NCBI GenBank assembly: GCA_021296375.1
Contig: JAGWAQ010000015.1
Coordinates: forward strand, 1-18,249
Direction: 5' to 3'
Source: Alphaproteobacteria bacterium
GTDB taxonomy: Bacteria > Pseudomonadota > Alphaproteobacteria > Puniceispirillales > UBA1172
Length of the DNA: 18,249 nt
This document shows positions 1 through 7,933 of the stretch, one piece after another; the stretch's first letter is position 1, and the number at the start of each line of letters is the position of its first letter. A program made the position numbers and the translations under genes. The notes beneath the pieces are model-generated. The model was not told the DNA's origin. It did no database searches and saw only the letters and a list, made by a program, of their open reading frames with translations.

Positions 1-23
1 GCGGCCAGAAAACCCTTCACACT

Positions 24-46
24 GTGTTCCTGAACTAAAGGAACAC
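24..46 (+). promoter_or_regulatory. Inverted repeat enclosing the ilvA ribosome-binding site
   Basis: GTGTTCC (24-30) and GGAACAC (40-46) are perfect reverse complements separated by a 9-base loop. The Shine-Dalgarno-like AAGGA (38-42) of the downstream gene lies partly in the 3' arm, 9 bases before the ATG at 52. As RNA this could form a small hairpin that hides the ribosome-binding site. As DNA it could be a dimeric operator. The sequence shows only the dyad; either role is inferred. Confidence 0.4.
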
Positions 47-51
47 CCACC

Positions 52-1287
52 ATGGCCATTACAGCAGACGCGATCATCACCGCTTATGACGATTTGCACG
101 ACGTCATCATTCGCACCCCCACCATTGCCGCCCCGGGCTTGAGCCTTGCCACTGGCGTTGACTTGACCCTGAAGCTTGAAAACCTCCAGCACACGTCATC
201 TTTCAAGGCGCGCGGGGCCTATAACAAAATGAAATCCCTGTCTGATGAGCAGAAAAAGCGTGGCGTCATCACCATGTCAGCGGGCAACCATGCCCAGGCG
301 GTGGCCTATCACGCCCGGCAAATGGGTATTCCGGCGGTGATTGTCATGCCTTCCCAGACGCCATTTGCGAAAATCAACCGCACCCGCGCCTGGGGGGCGG
401 AAGTCGTGCTGGAAGGCCGCAACCTGAATGAATGCGAAGGCGCGGTGCAAGCGGTTATCGCCGAACGTGGCATGACCCTTGTCCACCCTTATGATGATGA
501 AGCGGTGGCGATTGGCCAGGGTTCCGTCGGGCTTGAAATGCTTGAAGATGCGCCTGACCTTGACGTTATCCTGGTGCCGATTGGCGGCGGCGGGCTGATC
601 GCTGGCATCGCCACCTATGCCAAAGCCAGGAACCCCGACATCACCATCATCGGGGTTGAAGCCAAACTCTGGCCCACCATGACCCAGATGATTTCCGGCG
701 AAACCTCAACCGCTGGCGGGGAAACCCTGGCCGAAGGCATTGCGGTCAAGCACCCCGGGGCAGTCACCAAACCGGTGGTGGAAGCGCTGGTCGATGATAT
801 TCTGCTTGTTGATGAAGACCATATCGAACGTGCCATCAGCCTGCTGGTGGAACAACAGCGCATTGTCGCTGAAGGCGCCGGGGCCGCCGGCCTTGCCGCG
901 ATCCTCCAGCATAACGACATGTTCACGGGAAAATATGCCGGCAAGAAATGCGGTGTTGTTATTTGTGGCGGCAATATCGACCCCCGCCTGCTGGCTGGTG
1001 TCATGACGCGATCCATGGCCAAGGATGGCCGCATCGCCCGCCTGCGGATCAACATCAGCGATGAGCCGGGCCAACTGGCCTCCATCGCAACCGCCATCGG
1101 CGGATGCAAAGGCAATATTGTCGAGATTTTCCACCAGCGCATGTTCCATGATGTGCCTGCCAAACTGGCAAAGATTGACGCCGTGGTGGAAACCCGTGGC
1201 GGTGATCATGTCGACGAGATCATCACAGCGCTTACCGATCGCGGCTTTACCGTCAGCATCCTGTCGGACACGGAAAAGCAAGTCTAA
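52..1287 (+). CDS. ilvA: Threonine ammonia-lyase (threonine dehydratase) with C-terminal ACT domain
   Basis: PLP enzyme of fold type II that deaminates L-threonine to 2-oxobutanoate, the entry step to isoleucine; serine can also be a substrate in this family. The PLP lysine is K52 in SSFKARGAYN. SAGNHAQ (76-82) is the substrate and carboxylate loop, and the glycine-rich phosphate clamp GGGGL is at 178-182. Residues about 329-405 form a single ACT domain (DEPGQLASIA), so this is the roughly 400-residue single-ACT form rather than the 500-residue double-ACT E. coli IlvA. That form occurs in both biosynthetic and catabolic enzymes, so the biosynthetic role is inferred. The ATG at 52 follows AAAGGAAC at a good distance, inside an inverted repeat. 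bpt lies 65 bases downstream on the same strand. A second dehydratase without ACT is at 15732-16703. Confidence 0.9.
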   Translation: MAITADAIITAYDDLHDVIIRTPTIAAPGLSLATGVDLTLKLENLQHTSSFKARGAYNKMKSLSDEQKKRGVITMSAGNHAQAVAYHARQMGIPAVIVMPSQTPFAKINRTRAWGAEVVLEGRNLNECEGAVQAVIAERGMTLVHPYDDEAVAIGQGSVGLEMLEDAPDLDVILVPIGGGGLIAGIATYAKARNPDITIIGVEAKLWPTMTQMISGETSTAGGETLAEGIAVKHPGAVTKPVVEALVDDILLVDEDHIERAISLLVEQQRIVAEGAGAAGLAAILQHNDMFTGKYAGKKCGVVICGGNIDPRLLAGVMTRSMAKDGRIARLRINISDEPGQLASIATAIGGCKGNIVEIFHQRMFHDVPAKLAKIDAVVETRGGDHVDEIITALTDRGFTVSILSDTEKQV

Positions 1288-1314
1288 TCGCCGCACCTCC
1301 TTGACCTCACGTTA

Positions 1315-1350
1315 ATTTTTGGGAAAGCTGGCATTTTTGGGAAAGCTGGG
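1315..1350 (+). repeat. 18-bp tandem duplication in the bpt leader
   Basis: ATTTTTGGGAAAGCTGGC (1315-1332) is followed directly by ATTTTTGGGAAAGCTGGG (1333-1350); 17 of 18 bases match. The GGGAAAG in the second copy is placed as the likely ribosome-binding site for the ATG at 1353, so the duplication yields a second, more distant copy of that signal. Confidence 0.85.
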
Positions 1351-1352
1351 CT

Positions 1353-2084
1353 ATGGATTTACGCAACCAAATCAGCATTGATGTGCCGCTGGAATTCCGC
1401 ATCACCCGCCCTGTCGCCTGCCCTTACCTCGACGGGCGGATGGAACAGCGGCTGGCGGCGGATATCGACGGTTTCGCCAATCAGCATGACACGTTGGCCA
1501 AGGCCGGGTTCCGCCGCGTCGAAAACTGGGTGTACAAGCCGATTTGCGCCGGATGCAACGCCTGCCTGCCGCTCCGCATCCCGTCGGGCAATGGCCGCGC
1601 CGGCGGCTTGACCATCAGCCGCAATCAACGCCGGGTCCTCAACCGCAATCGCGATTTAACGCGCCGCATTTTGCCGAACCACAGCCGCGCTGACCATTAT
1701 GACCTGTTCGCCCGCTACCTCGACAGCCGTCATTCCGATGGCCAGATGGCGGAGATGGATGAAGACAGTTACACCGCCATGGTCAGCTCAAGCCCTATTG
1801 AAACGGTGCTGGTGGAATATCGCCTTGATGACAATCCGGTGGCGGTGATGATGCTGGACCTGCAGCACGACGGGTTAAGCGCGGTTTACAGTTTCTTTGA
1901 ACCTGACCTCACCGACCGGTCGCTCGGCACGTTTATGGTGCTGGATTGCGCCGCCATTGCGCTTGAAATGGACCTGCCGTTTTTGTACCTCGGCTATTAC
2001 ATCGAAAACAGCCGCAAGATGAGCTACAAGAACCGCTTCCAGCCCGCCGAAGTCCTCAGAAATGGCATCTGGACGGCGCTTTAA
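1353..2084 (+). CDS. bpt: Aspartate/glutamate leucyltransferase (bacterial N-end rule transferase)
   Basis: Member of the Ate1/Bpt family. Alphaproteobacterial members move leucine from Leu-tRNA onto proteins with N-terminal Asp or Glu, marking them for ClpS/ClpAP degradation. Visible marks: N-terminal CPYLDGRMEQR (C23), the cysteine cluster CAGCNAC (C65, C68, C71), SRNQRRVLNRN (89-99) and the strongly conserved C-terminal YLGYYIENSRKMSYKNRF (212-229). The length of 243 residues matches bacterial Bpt rather than the much longer eukaryotic Ate1. Older annotations call such genes arginyltransferase. The ATG at 1353 is preceded by GGGAAAG from the second copy of an 18-bp duplication. The gene converges with parC across 37 bases. 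The choice of Bpt over Ate specificity rests on family knowledge, not on residues I can test here. Confidence 0.9.
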   Translation: MDLRNQISIDVPLEFRITRPVACPYLDGRMEQRLAADIDGFANQHDTLAKAGFRRVENWVYKPICAGCNACLPLRIPSGNGRAGGLTISRNQRRVLNRNRDLTRRILPNHSRADHYDLFARYLDSRHSDGQMAEMDEDSYTAMVSSSPIETVLVEYRLDDNPVAVMMLDLQHDGLSAVYSFFEPDLTDRSLGTFMVLDCAAIALEMDLPFLYLGYYIENSRKMSYKNRFQPAEVLRNGIWTAL

Positions 2085-2126
2085 CCCCGTTCAGGTTTTA
2101 TCCCCGTTCAGGATGAATAATTCAGG
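2082..2126 (+). repeat. 17-bp imperfect tandem duplication between the bpt and parC stops
   Basis: TAACCCCGTTCAGG (2082-2095) recurs as TATCCCCGTTCAGG (2099-2112), 17 bases later, with 13 of 14 core bases matching. A third TTCAGG at 2121-2126 contains the parC stop (TGA on the minus strand). The first unit begins with the bpt stop codon. The repeat fills the whole convergent spacer. I see no stable hairpin followed by a T run. Confidence 0.75.
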
Positions 2127-4335
2127 TGAAGCGCGCCGGACGCGGGAAGCCCGCTGGCACCATCCGTCCGGCCCCTGCCCGTTTGCCCAGCCAGGGGTCG
2201 GTGTCCCGTTCGGTGCGGGGGCGGCCGCCCGATTGAACCCAACTTAAGCCTTCATCGCGGCTGAATGTGCGAATATCAGCAAGCCCGCCATCCTTATAGC
2301 GTTGCAAGGTGACGCCGCGGCCACGGTTCATTTCCGGCAGGTCCGCAAGGGGGAAGACCAGCATCTTCCGGTTGGTGCCGACCACGGCGACGAAATCCCC
2401 CTCAACGGGGCGTGCCGACAAGGCTTTGGCGCCGCCATTCAAGGTCATCACCTGCTTGCCGTTGCGGGTTTGCGCCATGTTGGCTTCGATATCGGTGACA
2501 AAGCCATGGCCGGTGTCGGCGGCCATCAAGACCTTGCCCGGTTTCGCCAGCATCATGTTGATGATTTTGGTGTCACTGCCAAGCTCGACCATCAGGCTGA
2601 CCGGCTCACCAAAGCCGCGCCCGCCAGGCAAGCGATCGCAGGCAAGGGTATAAAACCGGCCATTATCGGCAATTAACAACAGCTTATCGGTGGTTTCGGC
2701 ATGGATCATAAATGCCGGTCCATCGCCTTCCTTGAACTTCACCTCAGCGTCGGGGGCAAGATGGCTTTTGGCGGCACGAATCCAGCCGTTATGTGAACAA
2801 ATGACGGTGATCGGCTCTTTTTCCACCAGCATATCCATGGGGTCGCCTTCGATCACCGGCAGGGCATCAAGGCGGGTGCGGCGCTGATCGGTGCGGGAGA
2901 ACGCCGATTTGATCGCCTTGACGTCATCGCCAATCGATTTGCGCTGGGCCTCTTCACTGGCCAGCAAGGCTTGCAGGGTTTGCTGTTCATCCACCAGCCC
3001 GTCGCGTTCCGTGCGGATTTCCATTTCCTCAAGCTTGCGCAGGGAACGGAGCCGCATGTCCAGAATAGCGTTGGCCTGCACTTCATTAAGACCAAAGCGT
3101 TCCATCAAGCGGGTTTTTGGCGCCTCATCCTCACGGATGATCTGGATCACCTCATCAAGATTGAGGAACACCACAAGATAGCCTTCCAGCACATCAAGGC
3201 GGTGGGCGATCTTGTCCAGGCGATGACGGGAGCGGCGCTGGAGAACGATCAGCCGATGATCAATCCAGGCCAGCAACGCATCCTTGAGCGACAACACCCC
3301 CGGCGTGCCATCCGCCGACAAAACATTGAGATTGAGCGGAACCCTGGTTTCCAGATCAGTCAGCACGAACAGGCTTTCCATCACCATTGCCGGGTCAAGG
3401 CGGCGGGATTTGGGTTCCAGCACCAGCCGCAGGTCTTCGGCGGATTCATCACGAATATCAGCCAGCACCGGCAGTTTCCTGGCGTTCAGGAGTTCCGCCA
3501 TTTTTTCAATCAGGCGGGATTTCTGCACCTGATAGGGAATGGCGGTGACGATGATTTTCCAGCCGCCGCCCTTTTCCTTTTCCACCATCCAGTCGGCGCG
3601 AACACGGAAGGACCCCCGCCCCGTGCGGTAGCTTTCAGCGATCGAGTCCGGGCTTTCCACCAGCACCCCCCCTGTCGGCAGGTCGGGGCCTTTGACGTAA
3701 CCCGCAACCGTGTCATGGGACGCGTTGGGGTGCTTGATGAGATGCAGAAGCGCGTCGGACAGCTCAAGGATATTATGCGGCGGGATCGACGTCGCCATCC
3801 CGACGGCAATCCCCTGGGCGCCATTGGCCAGCAGGTTCGGGAAAGCGGCAGGAAGGATCACCGGCTCATCGCTCTCGCCGTCATAGGTGGGGCGGAAATC
3901 GACAGCGTCTTCGTCAATGCCTTCGAGCAGCAATCGCGCGACATCGGACATGCGGGCTTCGGTGTAACGCATGGCGGCGGCGTTATCACCATCGATATTG
4001 CCGAAATTCCCCTGCCCGTCGACGAGCGGATAGCGCATGGCGAAATCCTGCGCCAGTCGAACCATGGCGTCATAAATCGCCGCGTCACCATGGGGGTGGA
4101 ATTTACCCATGACATCCCCCACCACACGGGCGGATTTCTTGTAGCCTTGCCCGGGGTCAAGCTTGAGCTGGCGCATGGCGTAAAGCAAACGGCGGTGGAC
4201 CGGCTTCAGCCCGTCACGGACATCAGGCAATGATCGCGAGGTGATGGTCGACAGCGCATAGGCCAGGTAACGCTGGCTCAAGGCTTCGGCAAATTCAGCC
4301 TGTACAAAAGATGATGACGGGGATGTGTCCGACAT
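2122..4335 (-). CDS. parC: DNA topoisomerase IV subunit A
   Basis: Type IIA topoisomerase breakage-reunion subunit that works with ParE to unlink replicated chromosomes. The N-terminus carries YLAYALSTITSRSLPDVRDG (23-42). The winged-helix region has HPHGDAAIYDAM (80-91), and the catalytic tyrosine is Y124 in AMRYTEAR. The C-terminal part holds a degenerate beta-propeller domain. At 737 residues it fits alphaproteobacterial ParC and is shorter than GyrA. The quinolone-pocket positions equal to E. coli S80 and E84 are A85 and D89. The ATG at 4335 has AGGAAAG 7 bases upstream, and recO ends 11 bases before it. This is the last gene of the long minus-strand run and converges with bpt. Confidence 0.93.
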   Translation of the reverse strand: MSDTSPSSSFVQAEFAEALSQRYLAYALSTITSRSLPDVRDGLKPVHRRLLYAMRQLKLDPGQGYKKSARVVGDVMGKFHPHGDAAIYDAMVRLAQDFAMRYPLVDGQGNFGNIDGDNAAAMRYTEARMSDVARLLLEGIDEDAVDFRPTYDGESDEPVILPAAFPNLLANGAQGIAVGMATSIPPHNILELSDALLHLIKHPNASHDTVAGYVKGPDLPTGGVLVESPDSIAESYRTGRGSFRVRADWMVEKEKGGGWKIIVTAIPYQVQKSRLIEKMAELLNARKLPVLADIRDESAEDLRLVLEPKSRRLDPAMVMESLFVLTDLETRVPLNLNVLSADGTPGVLSLKDALLAWIDHRLIVLQRRSRHRLDKIAHRLDVLEGYLVVFLNLDEVIQIIREDEAPKTRLMERFGLNEVQANAILDMRLRSLRKLEEMEIRTERDGLVDEQQTLQALLASEEAQRKSIGDDVKAIKSAFSRTDQRRTRLDALPVIEGDPMDMLVEKEPITVICSHNGWIRAAKSHLAPDAEVKFKEGDGPAFMIHAETTDKLLLIADNGRFYTLACDRLPGGRGFGEPVSLMVELGSDTKIINMMLAKPGKVLMAADTGHGFVTDIEANMAQTRNGKQVMTLNGGAKALSARPVEGDFVAVVGTNRKMLVFPLADLPEMNRGRGVTLQRYKDGGLADIRTFSRDEGLSWVQSGGRPRTERDTDPWLGKRAGAGRMVPAGFPRPARFT

Positions 4336-4346
4336 AACCGGCTTTC

Positions 4347-5156
4347 CTAACTGATATCCTGCGGTGAACCCCCGGCGGTATCGCTGGCGGCATCGCTGAT
4401 CGACATATTGTCTTCGGGGTGAAGACGTTTTCGCGCCAGGGTAAGCAGACGTTCACGCGCTGGCGGCAAAGGTTGATGATGCAGGCCAAAGACCTGCTTT
4501 TCAAGAAAATGACCTGTTAATTCCATACCATCAAGCAGGTCTTCTTCAAGGGTTTTTTTGCTGTTGCCGCCAAGAAATCCTGGCAAGGGCAGCAATCGGG
4601 GGGCGTGGACACCTGCCCCTGCCGCTGTCACCGCGACGCCGGTGCGGGGGCTGACGTAAACAAGGTCTTCGGTTGCGCCGGTAACGCCGCATTTATCCAG
4701 CCCCAGCGCGTAACCGGCGATCCCCAGCATGCCGATTTCCCAGCGCACATATCCGCCGATCCAACTGTCGCCCATCTCTTCGCTGGTGATCATCTGAAGA
4801 ATGGCATCGGTCGCGTCAAACACCGGACGGGCGGGTTCACGTTCCGGCAAACACGCCTCCATGATCGCGCAAACCGACGCCAGCCCGGCCAGACGAAGGG
4901 CATTATCCAGCACCGTCGAGGCATGGGGAGTGATGACATCAAGCTGCATCGTGCCGAGATGTTCTTCAAGCCGCGCCCGCCAATGCACCTCGACCAGATT
5001 GCCCGGCTGGATCAAGCCGCGGAACTTTGACGATTGCCCGCCACGGATCAACCCCGCCTGGCGGCCATGTTCAGCCGTCAGCACATTGGCAATGATGGCG
5101 CTTTCGCCATGGGGACGGGCGGAAAGAATAACCGCGGTGTCAGTCCATTCAGGCAT
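4347..5156 (-). CDS. recO: DNA repair protein RecO
   Basis: RecO anneals single strands and, with RecR, loads RecA onto SSB-coated gaps. The N-terminal OB-fold region reads WTDTAVILSARPHGESAI followed by LTAEHGRQAGLIRGG (4-38), typical of the family. The helical C-terminal part has PLPGFLGG and an LTGHFLEKQVFG-like helix. The 269 residues are slightly longer than E. coli RecO, with a short Ser/Asp-rich tail. Start ATG at 5156 with GGAG six bases upstream. It sits 11 bases after era and 11 bases before parC, the usual era-recO-parC order of alphaproteobacteria. Confidence 0.9.
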   Translation of the reverse strand: MPEWTDTAVILSARPHGESAIIANVLTAEHGRQAGLIRGGQSSKFRGLIQPGNLVEVHWRARLEEHLGTMQLDVITPHASTVLDNALRLAGLASVCAIMEACLPEREPARPVFDATDAILQMITSEEMGDSWIGGYVRWEIGMLGIAGYALGLDKCGVTGATEDLVYVSPRTGVAVTAAGAGVHAPRLLPLPGFLGGNSKKTLEEDLLDGMELTGHFLEKQVFGLHHQPLPPARERLLTLARKRLHPEDNMSISDAASDTAGGSPQDIS

Positions 5157-5167
5157 GGGAACTCCAG

Positions 5168-6067
5168 CTAGGCGTTAAAATCGAGATCCCAATCCTGATA
5201 ACGGGCGGGGTCGTTCATCCAATCCTTGCGGTATTTGACATGGGTGAACAGATGAATACGGCGGTCCAGCACCTCTTCGAGTTCACGCCGTGCGGCGGAC
5301 CCAATGCGGCCCATGGTCTTGCCGCCCTTGCCCAGCACAATGCCGCGGTGGCCTTCGCGGGCCACAAAGATCGAGCAACGCACTTCAGCGGAACCATCCT
5401 CTCGTTCTTCCCAGCTTTCGGTTTCCACCGTCAGTTGATAAGGCAGCTCTTCATGAAGGTTCAAAAACAGCTTTTCCCGCAGGATTTCCGCCGCCAGCAG
5501 GCGCATCGGCATATCCGACAGGTCATCGGGATCAAACAGATACGGGCCGCTCGGCATTTGCGCCGCCAGCCAGGACATGAAATCCGCACAGCCCCGGCCC
5601 TTTTCCGCCGACAGCATAAAGACCCGGCTGAATTCGGTTTTGCGGGACAATTCTTCAGCGCGTTCAAGCAGCCGTTCGGGCTGAACCAGATCAATCTTGT
5701 TCAGCACCAGCGCCGCCTTGACGTTGTTTTCCGCAAGCGAGTCGACGATGCGCATGGTGTCATCATCAATGCGGGACCGCGCGCTGTCATGGACCAGCAC
5801 GACGAGATCACTGTCATCCGCGCCTTGCCAGGCGGCGTTGACCATGGCGCGGTCAAGACGACGCTTGGGGACAAAAATCCCCGGCGTGTCGACAAAGATC
5901 ACCTGCGCGTCATCTTCCATTGCAATGCCGCGAATACGGGAACGCGTGGTCTGCACCTTCGGCGTGACAATCGACACCTTCTGCCCGACCAGCGTGTTCA
6001 TCAGGGTGGATTTGCCGGCGTTGGGGGGGCCAATCAGGGAAACAAATCCCGCGCGGGTTTCAGTCAT
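5168..6067 (-). CDS. era: GTPase Era, 30S ribosome maturation factor
   Basis: Essential GTPase that binds 16S rRNA near its 3' end during assembly of the small subunit. All G motifs are present: G1 GPPNAGKST (13-21), G2 threonines in VQTTRSRIRG, G3 DTPG (60-63), G4 NKID (123-126) and G5 SAEKG (153-157). The C-terminal KH domain carries GKGGKTMGRIG (246-256). The length of 299 residues is standard. The ATG overlaps the rnc stop in an ATGA junction, so translation of the two is probably coupled. RNase III and Era both act on rRNA precursors. Confidence 0.96.
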   Translation of the reverse strand: MTETRAGFVSLIGPPNAGKSTLMNTLVGQKVSIVTPKVQTTRSRIRGIAMEDDAQVIFVDTPGIFVPKRRLDRAMVNAAWQGADDSDLVVLVHDSARSRIDDDTMRIVDSLAENNVKAALVLNKIDLVQPERLLERAEELSRKTEFSRVFMLSAEKGRGCADFMSWLAAQMPSGPYLFDPDDLSDMPMRLLAAEILREKLFLNLHEELPYQLTVETESWEEREDGSAEVRCSIFVAREGHRGIVLGKGGKTMGRIGSAARRELEEVLDRRIHLFTHVKYRKDWMNDPARYQDWDLDFNA

Positions 6068-6768
6068 GATGATAATTCCTCAAGCCAGGTGGCGGCGGCG
6101 TTCTGTTCCGCCTGACGACGGGATGGCCCCGTCGCTTGGGCATCACGGTCAGCGCATTGAACATTAATGGTGAAGACCGGCGCGTGGTCAGGCCCCTTGC
6201 GGTCAATGATCGTATATTTTGGCGGCGCGACATGAACACGGTGGGCGTGTTCCTGCAACCGGGTTTTATGGTCCTTGGCGTCATCCTGATCTGCGGTGAT
6301 CATCTCCCCCCAGATGCTGTAGATGACGCGCCGCGCGGCGTCCATGCCGCCATCACGCCAGATCGCCCCGATCACCGCCTCCAGCGCATCGGCCAGCACT
6401 TTATCGGTATCCGCCAGATTGGTGTTGGCCTGGACATGCAAGGCTGGCCCCATATCCAGCTCGCGGGCGATCTGCGCAAGGCGGGCGTTTTCGACGCAAT
6501 CGGCGTATCGACGCGTCAGGTGGCCTTCACGTTCCTTGTCGGTGGAGGCAAACAGAGCGTCAGCAATCACCAGCCCGATGACGCGATCCCCCAAAAATTC
6601 CAGCCGCTGGTTATTGAGCTGAGGGCCGCGTGTTGTCATGGTGCTGGGGTGGGTCAGGGCTTCGTCATAGATATCCCGATCCGTAAACCGATGCCCCAAT
6701 CTTTCTTCCAGCCTGGCGCGCGCCGCCAGCACTGATTTTGATAAAGATGTGGCGCGGGGATCAGTCAA
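6064..6768 (-). CDS. rnc: Ribonuclease III (TTG start)
   Basis: Double-strand-specific endoribonuclease that processes rRNA precursors. The catalytic domain has the signature NNQRLEFLGDRVIG (52-65) with E57 and D61, and DALEA with D127 and E130, matching E. coli E41, D45, D114 and E117. The position of E. coli E38 is Q54, which I believe is common in alphaproteobacteria. A double-stranded RNA-binding domain fills about 166-232, ending GPSRRQAEQNAAATWLEEL. The best start is TTG at 6768: no in-frame ATG is available nearby, AGG lies 8 bases upstream, and the homologous N-terminus begins there. It overlaps the lepB end by 8 bases and the era start by 4. Confidence 0.94.
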   Translation of the reverse strand: MTDPRATSLSKSVLAARARLEERLGHRFTDRDIYDEALTHPSTMTTRGPQLNNQRLEFLGDRVIGLVIADALFASTDKEREGHLTRRYADCVENARLAQIARELDMGPALHVQANTNLADTDKVLADALEAVIGAIWRDGGMDAARRVIYSIWGEMITADQDDAKDHKTRLQEHAHRVHVAPPKYTIIDRKGPDHAPVFTINVQCADRDAQATGPSRRQAEQNAAATWLEELSS

Positions 6769-7498
6769 TGGACATGCCTATGCGGCCAAGGCGGATGGCG
6801 GATGGCCATTTCCAGACCTGGAAAATATTCGCCTTGCCGTTATGGGAAAAGAAAATAAATTCCGCCCGGCCGACCAGATTGGCGGCAGGAACAAACCCCA
6901 CTTCAGCGCGGCTGTCGCGGGAATTGTCGCGGTTATCCCCCATGAAGAAATAATGCCCTTCCGGCACCGTCACGGGAATGGTGTTGTCCATGCTGTCCTG
7001 ATCGCTCAATTCCTGGATCAGGTGAACGCGGCCTTCGGGCAGGGTTTCTTTGTAAACCGTGGCGTTGCGGCTGATCAGCCCGTTATCCGCCGTCGCGGTG
7101 GCGACCTTCTCGCGCGAAACAGGCTCACCGTTCAGGTGCAGGATGCCGTCTTTGACGTAAACCTCATCCCCCGGCAGTCCAACCACACGTTTGATGTAAT
7201 CGATATGTTCAGCCCCGGGCTTGCGGAAGACAATAACATCACCGCGCTCCGGCTCGCTCTGGGCAATGCGCCCCGGGATCGGCACAATGCCAAGGGGGAA
7301 GGAATAGCGCGAATACCCATAGGAATATTTCGACACAAACAAATAATCCCCAACCTTCAACGTCGGGATCATGGACCCCGAAGGAATGCTGAACGGTTCA
7401 AATAAAAACGACCGGAACACCACCGCGATCAGCACCGCCCAAAAGACGGTTTTGGCGGTATCCACGAACCAGTTGTCCTGTTTTTTTTGTTTTTCCAT
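6761..7498 (-). CDS. lepB: Signal peptidase I
   Basis: Inner-membrane serine protease that removes signal peptides from secreted proteins. One N-terminal membrane segment (about 16-35) is followed by the catalytic region PSGSMIPTL, with S42 as nucleophile, and by DYIKRVVGLPGDEV, with K103 as general base. The conserved GDNRDNSRDSR box is near residue 190. The length of 245 residues is usual for alphaproteobacteria, which lack the second membrane segment of E. coli LepB. The ATG at 7498 has GGAA upstream. Codons 3-7 contain a run of eight A, a possible slippage point. A gap of 45 bases separates it from acpS, the widest inside the rel-to-parC run. Confidence 0.95.
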   Translation of the reverse strand: MEKQKKQDNWFVDTAKTVFWAVLIAVVFRSFLFEPFSIPSGSMIPTLKVGDYLFVSKYSYGYSRYSFPLGIVPIPGRIAQSEPERGDVIVFRKPGAEHIDYIKRVVGLPGDEVYVKDGILHLNGEPVSREKVATATADNGLISRNATVYKETLPEGRVHLIQELSDQDSMDNTIPVTVPEGHYFFMGDNRDNSRDSRAEVGFVPAANLVGRAEFIFFSHNGKANIFQVWKWPSAIRLGRIGMSID

Positions 7499-7543
7499 CA
7501 GTTTTCCGTAATAAACTTTAGGTCAGGTGATTATCTGCAGTCT

Positions 7544-7933
7544 TTATGGCGCGGAAAGCACCACAAAAGCAAGCGCCATGCCGCCATCATCGCTGAGCGA
7601 AACATGGGTTTGCCCATGCCCGCCGGTGGCACGATCAAACACATCCCTGGCCCGGCCATGAAACCGCAAGATCGGCTGGCCGTCTTCTGTTGCGGTGATT
7701 TCAAGGTCATGCCAGCCGACGCCGTTTTGATAGCCCGGCGACAAGGCTTTCCAGGCGGCTTCCTTGGCGGCAAACCGCATGGCGTAAAACCGCGCCTTGT
7801 CCTTGCGTTCGGTGGCGGCGAGTTGTTCTGACGGGGTGAAGATGCGGGAGATGAATTTATCCCCGAACCGTTGAAGTGATTGTTCTATGCGGCTGATCTT
7901 GACGAGATCGGTGCCGATACCTGTAATCATCAT
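7544..7933 (-). CDS. acpS: Holo-[acyl-carrier-protein] synthase
   Basis: Transfers 4'-phosphopantetheine from CoA to apo-ACP, activating it for fatty acid synthesis. The family signature is GIGTDLVKISRIEQ near the N-terminus, with metal-binding D9, and RFAAKEAAWKAL with E58. At 129 residues it is a normal AcpS-type trimer-forming member. The ATG at 7933 overlaps the pdxJ stop as ATGA; a second ATG follows immediately. The pdxJ-acpS-lepB order is shared with many alpha- and gammaproteobacteria. Confidence 0.94.
   Translation of the reverse strand: MMITGIGTDLVKISRIEQSLQRFGDKFISRIFTPSEQLAATERKDKARFYAMRFAAKEAAWKALSPGYQNGVGWHDLEITATEDGQPILRFHGRARDVFDRATGGHGQTHVSLSDDGGMALAFVVLSAP

Noticed and set aside
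2971..4233. 420-residue open frame antisense to parC
   Set aside because: It mirrors parC codons on the opposite strand. Its composition (rich in His, Gln and Arg) is that of a shadow frame, with no domain I recognise.
5240..6115. 291-residue open frame antisense to era
   Set aside because: Opposite-strand shadow of a fully conserved era gene, with no recognisable motifs or ribosome-binding site.
6592..6606. RNase III with a lost catalytic residue (Q54 at E. coli E38)
   Set aside because: The main metal ligands are kept, and as far as I recall Gln at this place is common in alphaproteobacteria, so it is not a sign of inactivation.
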